Positions 17,512 to 26,057 of a stretch of 64,000 bases of DNA are shown here, piece after piece; the first letter of the stretch is position 1; every line of letters starts with the position of its first letter. The notes below the pieces were generated by a model that ran no database searches, had not been told where the DNA came from, and saw only the letters and a list, made by a program, of their open reading frames with translations. Source of the DNA: DASQEH01 sp038239485 (GTDB lineage Bacteria; Actinomycetota; Actinomycetes; Propionibacteriales; Nocardioidaceae); NCBI GenBank assembly GCA_038239485.1, contig JBBSET010000005.1:1-64000 (forward strand). Direction: 5' to 3'. The position numbers and the translations under genes were made by a program.

Positions 17512-18569
17512 GCGGTTTTCGGAGCCTGGCGCTCGCCATCTTCAAGGGCTTCCTGCGTGACCGGCAGGCGGTGTTCTTCTCGGTGTTCTTCCCGCTGATG
17601 TTCCTCGTGCTGTTCGGCGGGATCTTCTCCAACCAGGGTCAGAGCAAGCTCGACGTGGTCGAGGTCGGCAAGGTCGGGCTCATCGACGACCTGCCGGCGC
17701 AGGCCCGTGCCGTCTTCGGCGACTCGTTCTCCGTCGCGAAGTCCGACGACCTCGCGGCATCGATCAAGAAGGTCCGTGACGGCGACGTCGTGTTGGCCAT
17801 CGAGCAGCAGGGCAAGAAGATCGTCGTCCACTACAGCAACGCCGACCAGGTGCAGGCGGCGACCGCGCAGGGCACTCTCCAGTCGTTCATCCAAGCGGCC
17901 AACGTCGCCGCGAGTGGCAAGCCGCCGACCTTCGGGTACGCCGCCCGACCGGTCGAGGACAAGTCCCTCAAGACGATCCAGTTCGTGACGCCGGGGCTGC
18001 TCGGCTGGGCGATCGCCACCAGTGCGACATTCGGTGCGGCCGCGACGCTGGTCGGCTGGCGCCGGTCGAAGCTGTTGCGGCGCCTGCGGCTGGCCCCCGT
18101 CTCGACGCAGTCGGTGGTCGCCGCCCGGATCGGCGTGACGCTGGCGATCGCGCTCATGCAGATGGCGATCTTCCTGGGGCTCGGGGTGGCCGCCTTCGGC
18201 CTCAGACTCACGGGTTCGTGGTGGATGGGCATTCCCCTGCTGGTTTGCGGGACGTTCTCGTTCATGGCCCTCGGGCTTCTCGCCGGCTCCATCGCGCAGA
18301 CGGTGGAGGGGGCGACCTCGCTCGCGAACATCTTCGTGCTGCCGATGGCCTTCCTCTCCGGCTCGTTCTTCCCGCTCGACAACGCCCCGGGGTGGCTCAA
18401 CGTGGTGTCGCATCTCCTGCCGCTGCGCCACCTCAACGACGGCATGCTCGACGTGATGGTGCGAGGCAAGGGGCCGACCTCGGCGCTCGCGCCGATGGGG
18501 ATCCTGCTGGGGTTCACGGTGGTCATCTTGCTGATCGCCAGCCGGTTCTTCAGCTGGGACAGCGACTAG
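17508..18569 (+). CDS. ABC-2 type transporter permease
   Basis: This 353-residue membrane subunit pairs with the preceding ATPase. The start is TTG 17508, in a TTGA overlap with the ATPase stop. One N-terminal membrane segment (AVFFSVFFPLMFLVLFGGIF) is followed by an extracytoplasmic domain of about 130 residues. A cluster of five further segments follows, including ITLAIALMQMAIFLGLGVAA-like and ILLGFTVVILLIASRFF stretches, with the conserved LPMAFLSGSFFPLDNAPGWL loop of ABC-2 permeases. It therefore has the architecture of YhgE/DrrB-like exporters. The substrate is unknown. The gene ends 126 bases before a decayed FrnE-like gene on the other strand. Confidence 0.92.
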   Translation: MSGFRSLALAIFKGFLRDRQAVFFSVFFPLMFLVLFGGIFSNQGQSKLDVVEVGKVGLIDDLPAQARAVFGDSFSVAKSDDLAASIKKVRDGDVVLAIEQQGKKIVVHYSNADQVQAATAQGTLQSFIQAANVAASGKPPTFGYAARPVEDKSLKTIQFVTPGLLGWAIATSATFGAAATLVGWRRSKLLRRLRLAPVSTQSVVAARIGVTLAIALMQMAIFLGLGVAAFGLRLTGSWWMGIPLLVCGTFSFMALGLLAGSIAQTVEGATSLANIFVLPMAFLSGSFFPLDNAPGWLNVVSHLLPLRHLNDGMLDVMVRGKGPTSALAPMGILLGFTVVILLIASRFFSWDSD

Positions 18570-18602
18570 CCAGAGTTCAGCCGAGGAGTTGAGTTCTTCG
18601 GG

Positions 18603-18644
18603 ACGTTTCGTGACCCCTCGGCCGACGTTCGTGACAATCGGCCG
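18603..18644. repeat. Imperfect tandem repeat of about 20-22 bases with palindromic ends
   Basis: Two adjacent units begin ACGTTTCGTGAC (18603) and ACGTTCGTGAC (18625) and each ends in TCGGCCG. The palindrome TCGGCCGA occurs at both ends of the second unit, so this region can fold as a hairpin. It lies between the ABC permease and the FrnE-like relic, where no gene is expected. It may be a terminator-like structure or one copy of a dispersed intergenic repeat; I cannot tell from one window. Confidence 0.5.
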
Positions 18645-18695
18645 AACCTGGCTCAGCGGGTGCGGATCGCGATCTCGGGGGGGAGGCGGTCCTGC

Positions 18696-19051
18696 TCAGA
18701 TCGCGCAGCCGTCCGGACGGCAGGCGACAGCGCCGACGTCGCCCAATGTGGCGCTGACCTCGGCCGCGTCGATGCCGGCTTCGGCCGCCAGCCTGCCCAG
18801 GCTCTCATGGTCGCCGACCGCCTCGCCCTCGGTGAGTATGCGCGCAGCAGCCGCTCCTTGACCGCGTCCTGGACGCCGTGCTCGGCCGCCAGATGGATGA
18901 CCTGGTGAGCGTCGAAGGTGTTGGCCGGTACGGCCAGGTCGAGCCGGATATCCAGCCCTTCAGCGGCAGCGGCGGTCGTGCTCGAGTCGGCCATCCGCTG
19001 TGCTTCGGTTCGCGTGATGCCGTACTTCTCGTCGATCCGGGCCGCGTGGTC
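18696..19051 (-). pseudogene. Decayed FrnE/DsbA-family oxidoreductase gene
   Basis: Read on the minus strand, the piece DHAARIDEKYGITRTEAQRM, followed by AVPANTFDAHQVIHLAAEHG and VKERLLRAY, is clearly related to FrnE-type DsbA-family proteins (2-hydroxychromene-2-carboxylate isomerase fold). At about 18834-18836 the reading frame shifts by one base: the expected next codon for Phe has lost a T. The sequence then resumes as TEGEAVGDHESLGRLAAEAG until a stop at 18696-18698. The N-terminal CxxC region and the C-terminal part with the cis-proline GVPFFV motif are not recognisable, so at least three lesions exist. I take it as a dead gene, not a sequencing error. The segment 19052-19230 upstream holds no intact gene. 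Confidence 0.75.
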
Positions 19052-19289
19052 AGGCCTGTCTGCGGCGGCGAGACCCGAGCGGCTGTCTCCTCCTTCGACC
19101 GGGCATCACGCATACGTCGTGACGTGCTCGTCCGACGCCAGCCATCGGTAACGCGGGGGGGCGAGCCATTCCAGGTCGCGGGCCGGCCAGGTCTCGCCCG
19201 GCCAGACGGATCCGGGTGGATCCGGGTCTTACGTGGTCGGACGACCGAGTCGCATCCCTTCCCCTAGTGAGGTTGGTAAGATGGTCAGG

Positions 19290-19907
19290 TCAGCGTCGGG
19301 TAAGCCCGCGCTCGACGGTATCGAGGAGCAGGCGGAGCGAATGCTCGCGCTCCTGTGGCGGTGCCTCCCGGACCGGCCCGTGGAGGTGCAGCATCGCGAA
19401 ACCGTGCACTGCGGCCCAACACACGACGCCCGCACCATCGCGTCGCTCAGCGGGCATCTCGCCGGCCTCGACGAGCTCGTCGAGGATGCGCCCGAGCACC
19501 CCGTACGGGCCGGCTTCGGGTGGCATCGGCGCAGTCTCGTTCTGAGGCTTGTGAGCCGCGAAGGCGACCTCGAACAGGCCCGGCTCGGACAAGGCGAACG
19601 TCACGTAGGCGCGGCCGACCTCGCGCAGGCGACCCCGGGCCACCGTCCGGGGATCCCCGCCGGTGACGGCGTCGACCCGCTGCAGCATCGCCTCCTCGAG
19701 CCGGTCCATGGCCAGCGAGGCCACCTCTGCCAGCAGCTCCTCACGGTCGGCGAAGTGGCGGTACGCGGCGTTGTGCGAGACGCCCGTGCGTCGAGCGACC
19801 TCGCGAAGCACCACCCCGTCAGGTCCGTGGGCCCTGGCCAGGTCGGCGGCCGCGACGACCAGGGCAGTCCTGAGGTTGCCGTGGTGGTACGTGCTCACGT
19901 CAGTCAT
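19290..19907 (-). CDS. TetR-family regulator (WHG/TetR_C_13 type)
   Basis: A 205-residue repressor-type protein. The N-terminus STYHHGNLRTALVVAA and the HTH LREVARRTGVSHNAAYRHFA (about residues 34-53) identify the TetR class whose C-terminal WHG domain binds small ligands. It is divergent from an MFS efflux gene (start 19987), and the 79-base gap carries a perfect 9-base inverted repeat (19922-19930 and 19955-19963). The simplest model is a local repressor of the efflux pump that also controls itself and is released by a pump substrate. The regulatory link is inference from arrangement. Confidence 0.92.
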   Translation of the reverse strand: MTDVSTYHHGNLRTALVVAAADLARAHGPDGVVLREVARRTGVSHNAAYRHFADREELLAEVASLAMDRLEEAMLQRVDAVTGGDPRTVARGRLREVGRAYVTFALSEPGLFEVAFAAHKPQNETAPMPPEAGPYGVLGRILDELVEAGEMPAERRDGAGVVCWAAVHGFAMLHLHGPVREAPPQEREHSLRLLLDTVERGLTRR

Positions 19908-19921
19908 CCTAGTCTGATGTT

Positions 19922-19963
19922 GACAGTGACCACATGCCGTGTTGCACTTATGTTGTCACTGTC
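19922..19963. promoter_or_regulatory. Candidate TetR operator between divergent TetR and MFS genes
   Basis: GACAGTGAC (19922-19930) and its exact reverse complement GTCACTGTC (19955-19963) are separated by 24 bases. The left arm overlaps a TTGACA hexamer (19920-19925) that could be the -35 box of the MFS promoter, so a bound repressor would block it. Each arm also contains an imperfect shorter dyad (TGACAGTGA), and arms spaced by about three helical turns centre to centre would allow two dimers on one DNA face. Confidence 0.6.
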
Positions 19964-19986
19964 CACTTCCAGTCTCAGGACGCCCC

Positions 19987-21501
19987 ATGAGAAGCAAGCT
20001 CAGCATCCTCCTCACAGTCTGCGCGGCCGTACTCGCGATCAACCTCGACACCACGATCGTCAACGTGGCGCTACCCAGCCTCTCCGGTGAGCTCGGCGCG
20101 AACACCCGTCAGCTCCAGTGGATCGTCGACGGGTACAACCTCGCCTTCGCCGCCCTGGTGCTGGCTGCCGGGAGCCTCTCCGACCGCTACGGACGACGGC
20201 CGGCGCTCATCGTCGGGCTGGTCGGTTTCGCCGGCGCAAGCGCGGTCGGTGCCGTGGTCACCTCGGCAGGGGCACTCGTCGTCTGCAGGGTGGCGATGGG
20301 CGCGTTCGCGGCGCTGATCTTCCCCACCACGCTCTCGATCATCAGCAACACCTTCCGCGACCGCAAGGAGCGGGCCGCAGCCCTCGGCGTGTGGGGGGCC
20401 GTCGTCGGTATCGGGGTGGCGGCCGGACCGGTGACCGGTGGGTTCCTCCTCGAGCACTTCTACTGGGGCAGCGTGTTCTGGGCCCTTGTCCCGTTGGCAT
20501 TGGCGGCCGCCCTGGCTGCCTTCTGGATCGTGCCGGAGTCGCGCGACCCTGCTGTGCCCCGGCTCGACGTGACCGGGCTCGCACTGTCAGTGGCCCTGCT
20601 CAGCACCGTGACCTGGACCATCATCGAGGCGCCCGGTCGGGGCTGGCGGTCAACCGAGACGCTCGGCGGGTTCGCGCTCAGTGCCGTCCTGCTGATCGCC
20701 TTCGTCGCCGTCGAGCGCCGGGTCGCCGCACCCATGTTGGACGTGTCACTGTTCCGCGACCCCCGCTTCAGTGCAGCCAGCGGAGCCGTCACGGTCACCT
20801 TCTTCGCGCTCTTCGGTTTCATCTTCCTGATCACTCAGTACTTCCAGTTCATCCGGGGCTACGGCACCCTGTCCACCGGCGCCCGCATCCTTCCCGTTGC
20901 CGTCAGCATCGCCGCCGCCTCCGTGCTCGGCGCCTACCTCGCACCACGCATCGGTACCAAGATCGTCGTGACCACCGGTCTGGTCGCCTTCGGGGCTGCG
21001 TTCCTCTGGATCTCGACTGTCGGTGTCGCCTCGCCCTATCCCACGGAGGTCGTGCCGCAGATGATCCTGATGGGGCTCGGCATGGGCCTGATCTCCACGC
21101 CGGCGACCGAGTCGATCCTGCTGGTGCTGCCGGCGGCGCGCGCCGGGGTGGGTTCTGCCGTCAACGATGCAACGCGCGAGCTGGGGGGCACGCTCGGCGT
21201 CGCCGTCGTCGGCTCGGTGTTCTCGTCCGTGTACGCCGCTCGACTCGCCGATGGCGTCTTCACCCGACAGCCGTCGGCCGTGTTGGCCCGAGCGCAGGAC
21301 TCGGTCGGAGCGGCCCGAAGCGTCAGCGTTGGGTCGCCGCAGCTGACGGCGGCGCTTCAGGATGCGTTTCTCGCGGGGCTGAGCACCTCGTGCATCGTCA
21401 TCGGCCTGCTCTGCCTGGTTGGGGCCGTGGCCGCCTATCTGACGCTGCCGGGGCGGCTCACTCCCGTCGGCGAGCCTGCTCGGGTATCGGTTGCCCGGTG
21501 A
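19987..21501 (+). CDS. MFS drug-efflux transporter, DHA2 (14-TMS) family
   Basis: A 504-residue transporter starting MRSKLSILLTVCAAVLAINL. Motif D1-like LDTTIVNVALPSL and motif A (GSLSDRYGRRPALI, about residues 63-76) identify the EmrB/QacA DHA2 subfamily, drug:proton antiporters with 14 membrane segments. Hydrophobic segments cover the sequence, with the usual central pair characteristic of the 14-segment class. A frame opening at 19939 would place 16 extra residues across the candidate operator and is unlikely. Expression is probably governed by the divergent TetR protein. The substrate is unknown. Confidence 0.93.
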   Translation: MRSKLSILLTVCAAVLAINLDTTIVNVALPSLSGELGANTRQLQWIVDGYNLAFAALVLAAGSLSDRYGRRPALIVGLVGFAGASAVGAVVTSAGALVVCRVAMGAFAALIFPTTLSIISNTFRDRKERAAALGVWGAVVGIGVAAGPVTGGFLLEHFYWGSVFWALVPLALAAALAAFWIVPESRDPAVPRLDVTGLALSVALLSTVTWTIIEAPGRGWRSTETLGGFALSAVLLIAFVAVERRVAAPMLDVSLFRDPRFSAASGAVTVTFFALFGFIFLITQYFQFIRGYGTLSTGARILPVAVSIAAASVLGAYLAPRIGTKIVVTTGLVAFGAAFLWISTVGVASPYPTEVVPQMILMGLGMGLISTPATESILLVLPAARAGVGSAVNDATRELGGTLGVAVVGSVFSSVYAARLADGVFTRQPSAVLARAQDSVGAARSVSVGSPQLTAALQDAFLAGLSTSCIVIGLLCLVGAVAAYLTLPGRLTPVGEPARVSVAR

Positions 21502-21552
21502 AAGGACCGGGCTCGGGAGGCGCACCGCCCGACGTGGCGGTACGTTCGCGCC

Positions 21553-21771
21553 ATGACTGATTCGGCGTTGCCCCCGTCGACGAGCGTCGGCGCGGCGGAG
21601 GTCGACGCCGCCCTGGCCAAGGAGCGCCTCGCAACCGATCCCGAGCAGGAGCCGAACGCCCCGAACCGCGAGCACGAACAGGAGTTCGTCCGCCACGACC
21701 TGAGGGACGAGGCGGCGCTCGATCCCGCATCGGACGACGACGAGCTCGACCAGCCGGACGAGCGCCCGTAG
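21553..21771 (+). CDS. Small acidic hypothetical protein
   Basis: A 72-residue, strongly acidic and hydrophilic frame, ending DDDELDQPDERP, with no cysteine, no predicted membrane part and probably little structure. I recognise no family. It sits between the MFS gene and prfB; the bases before the ATG lack a Shine-Dalgarno sequence. Codon composition fits the neighbourhood (third positions mostly G/C), which favours a real gene, but a chance frame cannot be excluded. Confidence 0.45.
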   Translation: MTDSALPPSTSVGAAEVDAALAKERLATDPEQEPNAPNREHEQEFVRHDLRDEAALDPASDDDELDQPDERP

Positions 21772-21802
21772 CAAGGAGCCCGCAGCGCGTACCCTTGCGT
21801 TC

Positions 21803-22912
21803 GTGGCAGGCCCAGACTTCGCAGCACGCATCAAGCAGCTCGACGCGACGCTGACGAGCATCGAGAAGGTGCTCGACCTGGACGGGATGCACGCAGAGAT
21901 CGACGTTCTGGGCGTTCAGGTGGCCGCCCCGGACCTGTGGGACGACCAGGCCAACGCCCAGCGCGTGACCGGTCGGCTGTCGGTGCTTCAGGCCGACATC
22001 GACAGAGTGACCAGCCTGCGCGGACGTCTCGACGATGCCGAGATCCTGGTCCAGCTTGCCCAGGAGGAGTCCGACGCCTCGTCGCTGGCCGAGGCCGACA
22101 CCGAGCTCGACCGGCTGGCCAAGAGCATCGAGGCGCTCGAGGTCCGCACCCTGCTCTCAGGCGAGTACGACGAGCGTGACGCGCTCCTCACCATCCGGTC
22201 CGGGGCAGGTGGTGTCGACGCAGCGGACTGGGCCGAGATGCTGATGCGGATGTACCTGCGCTGGGCGGAGCGGCACAACTATGGCACCGAGGTCTATGAC
22301 ACGTCGTACGCCGAGGAGGCCGGCATCAAGTCGGCCACCTTCGCGATCCGCGCGCCGTACGCCTATGGGACGCTGAGCGTCGAGCAGGGTACCCACCGGC
22401 TGGTGCGCATCTCGCCCTTCGACAACCAGGGGCGGCGGCAGACGTCCTTCGCGGCGGTCGAGGTCGTCCCGGTGATCGAGCAGACGGATGAGATCGACAT
22501 CCCCGAGGAGGACATCCGCGTCGACGTCTTCCGGTCGTCGGGGCCAGGCGGGCAGAGCGTCAACACGACCGACTCGGCGGTACGTCTGACACACCTCCCG
22601 ACGGGCGTCGTGGTGGCGGTGCAGAACGAGAAGAGCCAGCTGCAGAACAAGAACACGGCGATGGTCATCCTCAAGGCCAAGCTGCTGGCGCTGAAGCGGG
22701 CCGAGGAGAAGGCCACCCTCGACGAGATGAGGGGTGACGTCGCGGCGTCGTGGGGCGACCAGATGCGCAACTACGTCCTCAACCCGTACCAGATGGTCAA
22801 GGACCTCAGGACCGACTACGAGGAGGGCAACCCGTCGAGCGTCCTCGACGGCGGAATCGACGACTTCATCGAGGCCGGTATCCGCTGGCGCCGGTCTCAT
22901 GCCGAGGTCTGA
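21803..22912 (+). CDS. prfB: Peptide chain release factor 2
   Basis: RF2 recognises UGA and UAA stop codons and triggers release of the finished protein. The 369-residue product has the stop-codon-reading motif SPF (204-206), which distinguishes RF2 from RF1's PxT, and the catalytic GGQ (249-251) in SSGPGGQSVN. The GTG start at 21803 follows a TACCCT hexamer (21790-21795) by seven bases, so the mRNA is probably leaderless. The whole gene is one open frame: the programmed +1 frameshift (UGA near codon 26) used by E. coli for autoregulation is absent. It heads the conserved prfB-ftsE-ftsX order. Confidence 0.98.
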   Translation: MAGPDFAARIKQLDATLTSIEKVLDLDGMHAEIDVLGVQVAAPDLWDDQANAQRVTGRLSVLQADIDRVTSLRGRLDDAEILVQLAQEESDASSLAEADTELDRLAKSIEALEVRTLLSGEYDERDALLTIRSGAGGVDAADWAEMLMRMYLRWAERHNYGTEVYDTSYAEEAGIKSATFAIRAPYAYGTLSVEQGTHRLVRISPFDNQGRRQTSFAAVEVVPVIEQTDEIDIPEEDIRVDVFRSSGPGGQSVNTTDSAVRLTHLPTGVVVAVQNEKSQLQNKNTAMVILKAKLLALKRAEEKATLDEMRGDVAASWGDQMRNYVLNPYQMVKDLRTDYEEGNPSSVLDGGIDDFIEAGIRWRRSHAEV

Positions 22913-22988
22913 GGATGCCCGCTGACAAGTACCAGCGGGGCGCGCGCCGTGCCGGTCTCGTCCCGGCCCGTCGCCTAAACTCGGGCCA

Positions 22989-23678
22989 GTGATCCGGTTC
23001 GAGAAGGTCAGCAAGTCCTATGACGGGCAGCGTCGGCCTGCTCTCGACACCGTCGACGTCGACATCGACAAGGGAGAGTTCGTGTTCCTGGTCGGCGCGT
23101 CGGGATCGGGGAAGTCGACGTTCCTCCGCTTGGTGCTCCGCGAGGCCAGGCCGACGGCCGGCCGCGTCTTCGTCGCGGGCAAGGAGATCAACCGGTTGGC
23201 CGGTTGGAAGATCCCGGCGCTGCGACGCCAGATCGGGACCGTGTTCCAGGACTTCCGGCTGCTACCCAACAAGACGGTCTCGGAGAATGTCGCCTTCGCT
23301 CTGCAGGTGATCGGCAAGCCCAAGTCGGCGATCAAGAAGCTGGTTCCCGAGACCCTCGCCCTCGTCGGCCTGGAGGGCAAGGGCTCCAGGATGCCCGACG
23401 AGCTCTCCGGCGGCGAGCAGCAGCGCGTCGGCATCGCGCGGGCCTTCGTCAACCGGCCGATGATTCTGATCGCCGACGAGCCGACGGGCAATCTCGACCC
23501 GACGACGTCAGTCGGCATCATGAAGCTGCTCGACCGCATCAACCGCACAGGCACGACCGTGATCATGGCCACCCACGACTCCGGTGTGGTGGACCAGATG
23601 CGTAAGCGCGTGATCGAGCTGCAGGCCGGGGCCGTCGTGCGCGACCAGGTGCGTGGCGTCTACGGCTACCAGAGCTGA
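22989..23678 (+). CDS. ftsE: Cell-division ATP-binding protein FtsE
   Basis: FtsE is the ATPase of the FtsEX complex, which does not transport but transmits conformational changes across the membrane to activate peptidoglycan hydrolases at the septum. The 229-residue protein has Walker A GASGSGKST (36-44), signature LSGGEQ (139-144) and Walker B with IADEPTG (161-167). The GTG start lies seven bases after TAAACT (22976-22981), again without a Shine-Dalgarno sequence. ftsX follows after 12 bases. Confidence 0.98.
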   Translation: MIRFEKVSKSYDGQRRPALDTVDVDIDKGEFVFLVGASGSGKSTFLRLVLREARPTAGRVFVAGKEINRLAGWKIPALRRQIGTVFQDFRLLPNKTVSENVAFALQVIGKPKSAIKKLVPETLALVGLEGKGSRMPDELSGGEQQRVGIARAFVNRPMILIADEPTGNLDPTTSVGIMKLLDRINRTGTTVIMATHDSGVVDQMRKRVIELQAGAVVRDQVRGVYGYQS

Positions 23679-23690
23679 GGGGCGGACACG

Positions 23691-24608
23691 ATGCAGCTCA
23701 GATTTGTCGCGACCGAGCTGGGCAGCGGTCTCCGGCGCAACATCTCCATGACGGTCGCGGTCATCTTGACGATCTGGATCTCGCTGTCCCTCGTCGGACT
23801 CGGGCTGATGATGCAGTCACAGGTCGGCATGTTCCAGAAGTACCTGGGCGGCCAGCTCGAGGTCAAGATCGTCTTCTGCGCGAAGGACTCGCTGACGCCG
23901 ACATGCGTCGAGGGCCAGGCCACGCCGCAGCAGGAGAAGACCGTCCTCAGCACGATCTCCCACAGCAAGTACGTCTCGAAGTATCGCTACGAGACGCGCA
24001 ACGAGGCCTTCCAGGGATATGAGCTCCGCGCGGACGGCAACCAGGGGGCGTCCCTCGCCGGGATCCTGCACCTGAAGCCGTCGGACATGTCCACCGCGTA
24101 CTGGGCGACGCTGGCGCAGCCTGACGACAACAAGGCGCTGGTCAGCCAGGTCGCCAATCTCCCGGGTGTCGAGCAGGTGGTCGACCTGCGGGCCAAGCTG
24201 GCGCCGGTGTACGAGGTGCTGAACCTGCTGAAGTGGCTCGCACTCGGAGGGGCCGGCCTGCTGGTCCTGGCCGCCGTCCTCCAGGTCTCGAACACGATCC
24301 GGCTGGCCGCCATGGCCCGGCGTCGCGAGATCGGCATCATGCGGCTGGTGGGAGCCTCGAGCGTCTACATCCAGCTGCCGTTCCTGCTGGAGATCCTGGT
24401 ATCCGCCATCGTGGGCGCGGCCCTGGCGTGTGGCGGCCTGGCCGTCGCGATGCGCACCGTCGTGCCGTGGTTGCATCGACACACCGGCTCGTGGCCCTGG
24501 GTCGGATGGACGCAGGCACGCCCGGTGCTCTTCGAGATCTGTGCCATCGCGCTGCTGCTGGCTGTCCTGCCGACCCTGCTGATGACCCGCAAGTACCTCA
24601 AGGTCTGA
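23691..24608 (+). CDS. ftsX: Cell-division membrane protein FtsX
   Basis: The membrane partner of FtsE, 305 residues. A first membrane segment (ILTIWISLSLVGLGLMM, near residue 25-41) leads to a large extracytoplasmic loop of about 130 residues, containing two cysteines (VFCAKDSLTPTC) that could form a disulfide. The FtsX domain follows with segments near residues 178-198, 230-250 and 282-300. The loop is the part that contacts the hydrolase regulator. In actinobacteria FtsX is known to activate a coiled-coil or NlpC/P60 hydrolase; here the next gene encodes a coiled-coil M23 protein that is the obvious partner. Confidence 0.97.
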   Translation: MQLRFVATELGSGLRRNISMTVAVILTIWISLSLVGLGLMMQSQVGMFQKYLGGQLEVKIVFCAKDSLTPTCVEGQATPQQEKTVLSTISHSKYVSKYRYETRNEAFQGYELRADGNQGASLAGILHLKPSDMSTAYWATLAQPDDNKALVSQVANLPGVEQVVDLRAKLAPVYEVLNLLKWLALGGAGLLVLAAVLQVSNTIRLAAMARRREIGIMRLVGASSVYIQLPFLLEILVSAIVGAALACGGLAVAMRTVVPWLHRHTGSWPWVGWTQARPVLFEICAIALLLAVLPTLLMTRKYLKV

Positions 24609-24698
24609 CCTCGACACCAGCTCAATGCTCCTCAGCGGCACCTCTGTGGACTACCGTCGAAAGCCCAGCACGCGATCGAGCCGATGTGAGGTGTGGCC

Positions 24699-26003
24699 GT
24701 GATCCGACAGTCGCCGCGGACATCTCGGCGCCGGGTCGGCGTGACGGCGATGCTGCTCGCCTCGCTGGTCGCACTGGGGATGTCCTCCCCGTCACCGGGC
24801 AGCGCTGACGGCAGTCACGCGCGCCACCGTGAGAGTCGGCTCGACAGCCGGATCCACGACCAGAAGAACAGCGTCGACGACGTCTCCACGCAGCTTCTTC
24901 GCGCCAAGGCGCACCTCGACGCTGCCGTGAGCGACCTTGCCACCGCACGCGGCCAGCTGACCACCCTGCGGGGCCAGGTCCGGGTCGCGACCCGCGTGGA
25001 CGCCAGGATGCAGGTCCGCCTCGAGCAGGCAGTCGTCAGGCTGAGGAACGCGCGGTCGGATCTCAGGCAGGGACACAGCGACGTCGCGGCGAAACGGTCC
25101 GCGCTGGTCGGGTTCGCCGTCTCGAGCTACCAGAGTGGCGGGCTCGACACGAATGCCCTCGGGATGGCCTTCGGCTCAGGCAGCGCACAGCAGGCCGTCG
25201 ACGGAATGCAGGATATCGACACGGTGCTCAACAAGCAGACCGTCGACCTGCAGGAGCTGCAGGCAATGCAGGTACTGCTCACGCTCACTGAGAACCGTGT
25301 CCGGACCACGAAGGACGATGTGGCCCAGCAACGCCAGACGGCAGCCGACAACCTCGCACTGAAGAGCTCTTTGGAGAGCCAGGCGGAGGCAGCCGCTGCG
25401 CAGGTACGTGCCCGGGTGTCCAACCTTCGTCTCGACCGCGGGCGGCTGGCCGCGGCCAAAGCGGTCGAGATGAGGCGCCTCAACGACCTGCAGGCCGAAC
25501 GCGAGCGCGTCGCCCAGCAGCTCCGCCAGCTCGCCGAACGCCGGGCCCGCCAGCACGGCACGACCCTCACCAACGCGCCGAGCACGACGACCACCCAGAA
25601 CAACGGCGGCTACCTGAGCTACCCGGTCCAGAACACCTACATCACGTCGCCCTATGGCATGCGGATGAACCCGGTGATCCACATCTACGAGCTGCATGAC
25701 GGGACCGACTTCCACGCCCTGTGCGGGACCCCGGTGTACGCCGCCGCGGGCGGCACGGTCACCGAGGAGTACTACAACGTCGGCTATGGCAACCGGCTGC
25801 TGATGGACAACGGGTACGTCAAGGGCGTCAGCCTGGCGACGTCGTACAACCACCTGACCTCGTACGTCGCCGGAGTCGGCCAGCATGTCTCCCGTGGCCA
25901 GCTGGTCGCCTACTCCGGCACGACCGGCTTCTCGACCGGCTGCCATCTTCACTTCATGGTCTATGTGAACGGCGCCACCGTCGACCCGATGACCTGGCTC
26001 TGA
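24699..26003 (+). CDS. Secreted coiled-coil M23 peptidase, probable FtsEX-controlled hydrolase
   Basis: The protein has about 434 residues. A signal sequence (VTAMLLASLVALGMSSPSPG) is followed by roughly 230 residues of coiled coil rich in Gln, Arg, Ala and Asp (two helical runs, about 45-130 and 165-270), then a Thr/Asn linker. The C-terminal LytM/M23 domain holds the zinc motifs: HxxxD in LHDGTDFHA and HxH in GCHLHFMVY. All metal residues are present, so unlike E. coli EnvC it may itself cut peptidoglycan. The layout equals EnvC/PcsB-like partners of FtsEX, and the gene follows ftsX. GTG 24699 sits five bases after GAGGTG; GTG 24693 is an alternative. Confidence 0.9.
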   Translation: MIRQSPRTSRRRVGVTAMLLASLVALGMSSPSPGSADGSHARHRESRLDSRIHDQKNSVDDVSTQLLRAKAHLDAAVSDLATARGQLTTLRGQVRVATRVDARMQVRLEQAVVRLRNARSDLRQGHSDVAAKRSALVGFAVSSYQSGGLDTNALGMAFGSGSAQQAVDGMQDIDTVLNKQTVDLQELQAMQVLLTLTENRVRTTKDDVAQQRQTAADNLALKSSLESQAEAAAAQVRARVSNLRLDRGRLAAAKAVEMRRLNDLQAERERVAQQLRQLAERRARQHGTTLTNAPSTTTTQNNGGYLSYPVQNTYITSPYGMRMNPVIHIYELHDGTDFHALCGTPVYAAAGGTVTEEYYNVGYGNRLLMDNGYVKGVSLATSYNHLTSYVAGVGQHVSRGQLVAYSGTTGFSTGCHLHFMVYVNGATVDPMTWL

Positions 26004-26057
26004 GCGCAGCCGGCAATGGAGTCGCCGCCTCTTCGGCGGTAGGGGACAATGGTCCCC

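Noticed and set aside
19233..20090. Plus-strand frame across the TetR gene
   Set aside because: It is antisense to a clear TetR regulator and runs through the divergent promoter gap.
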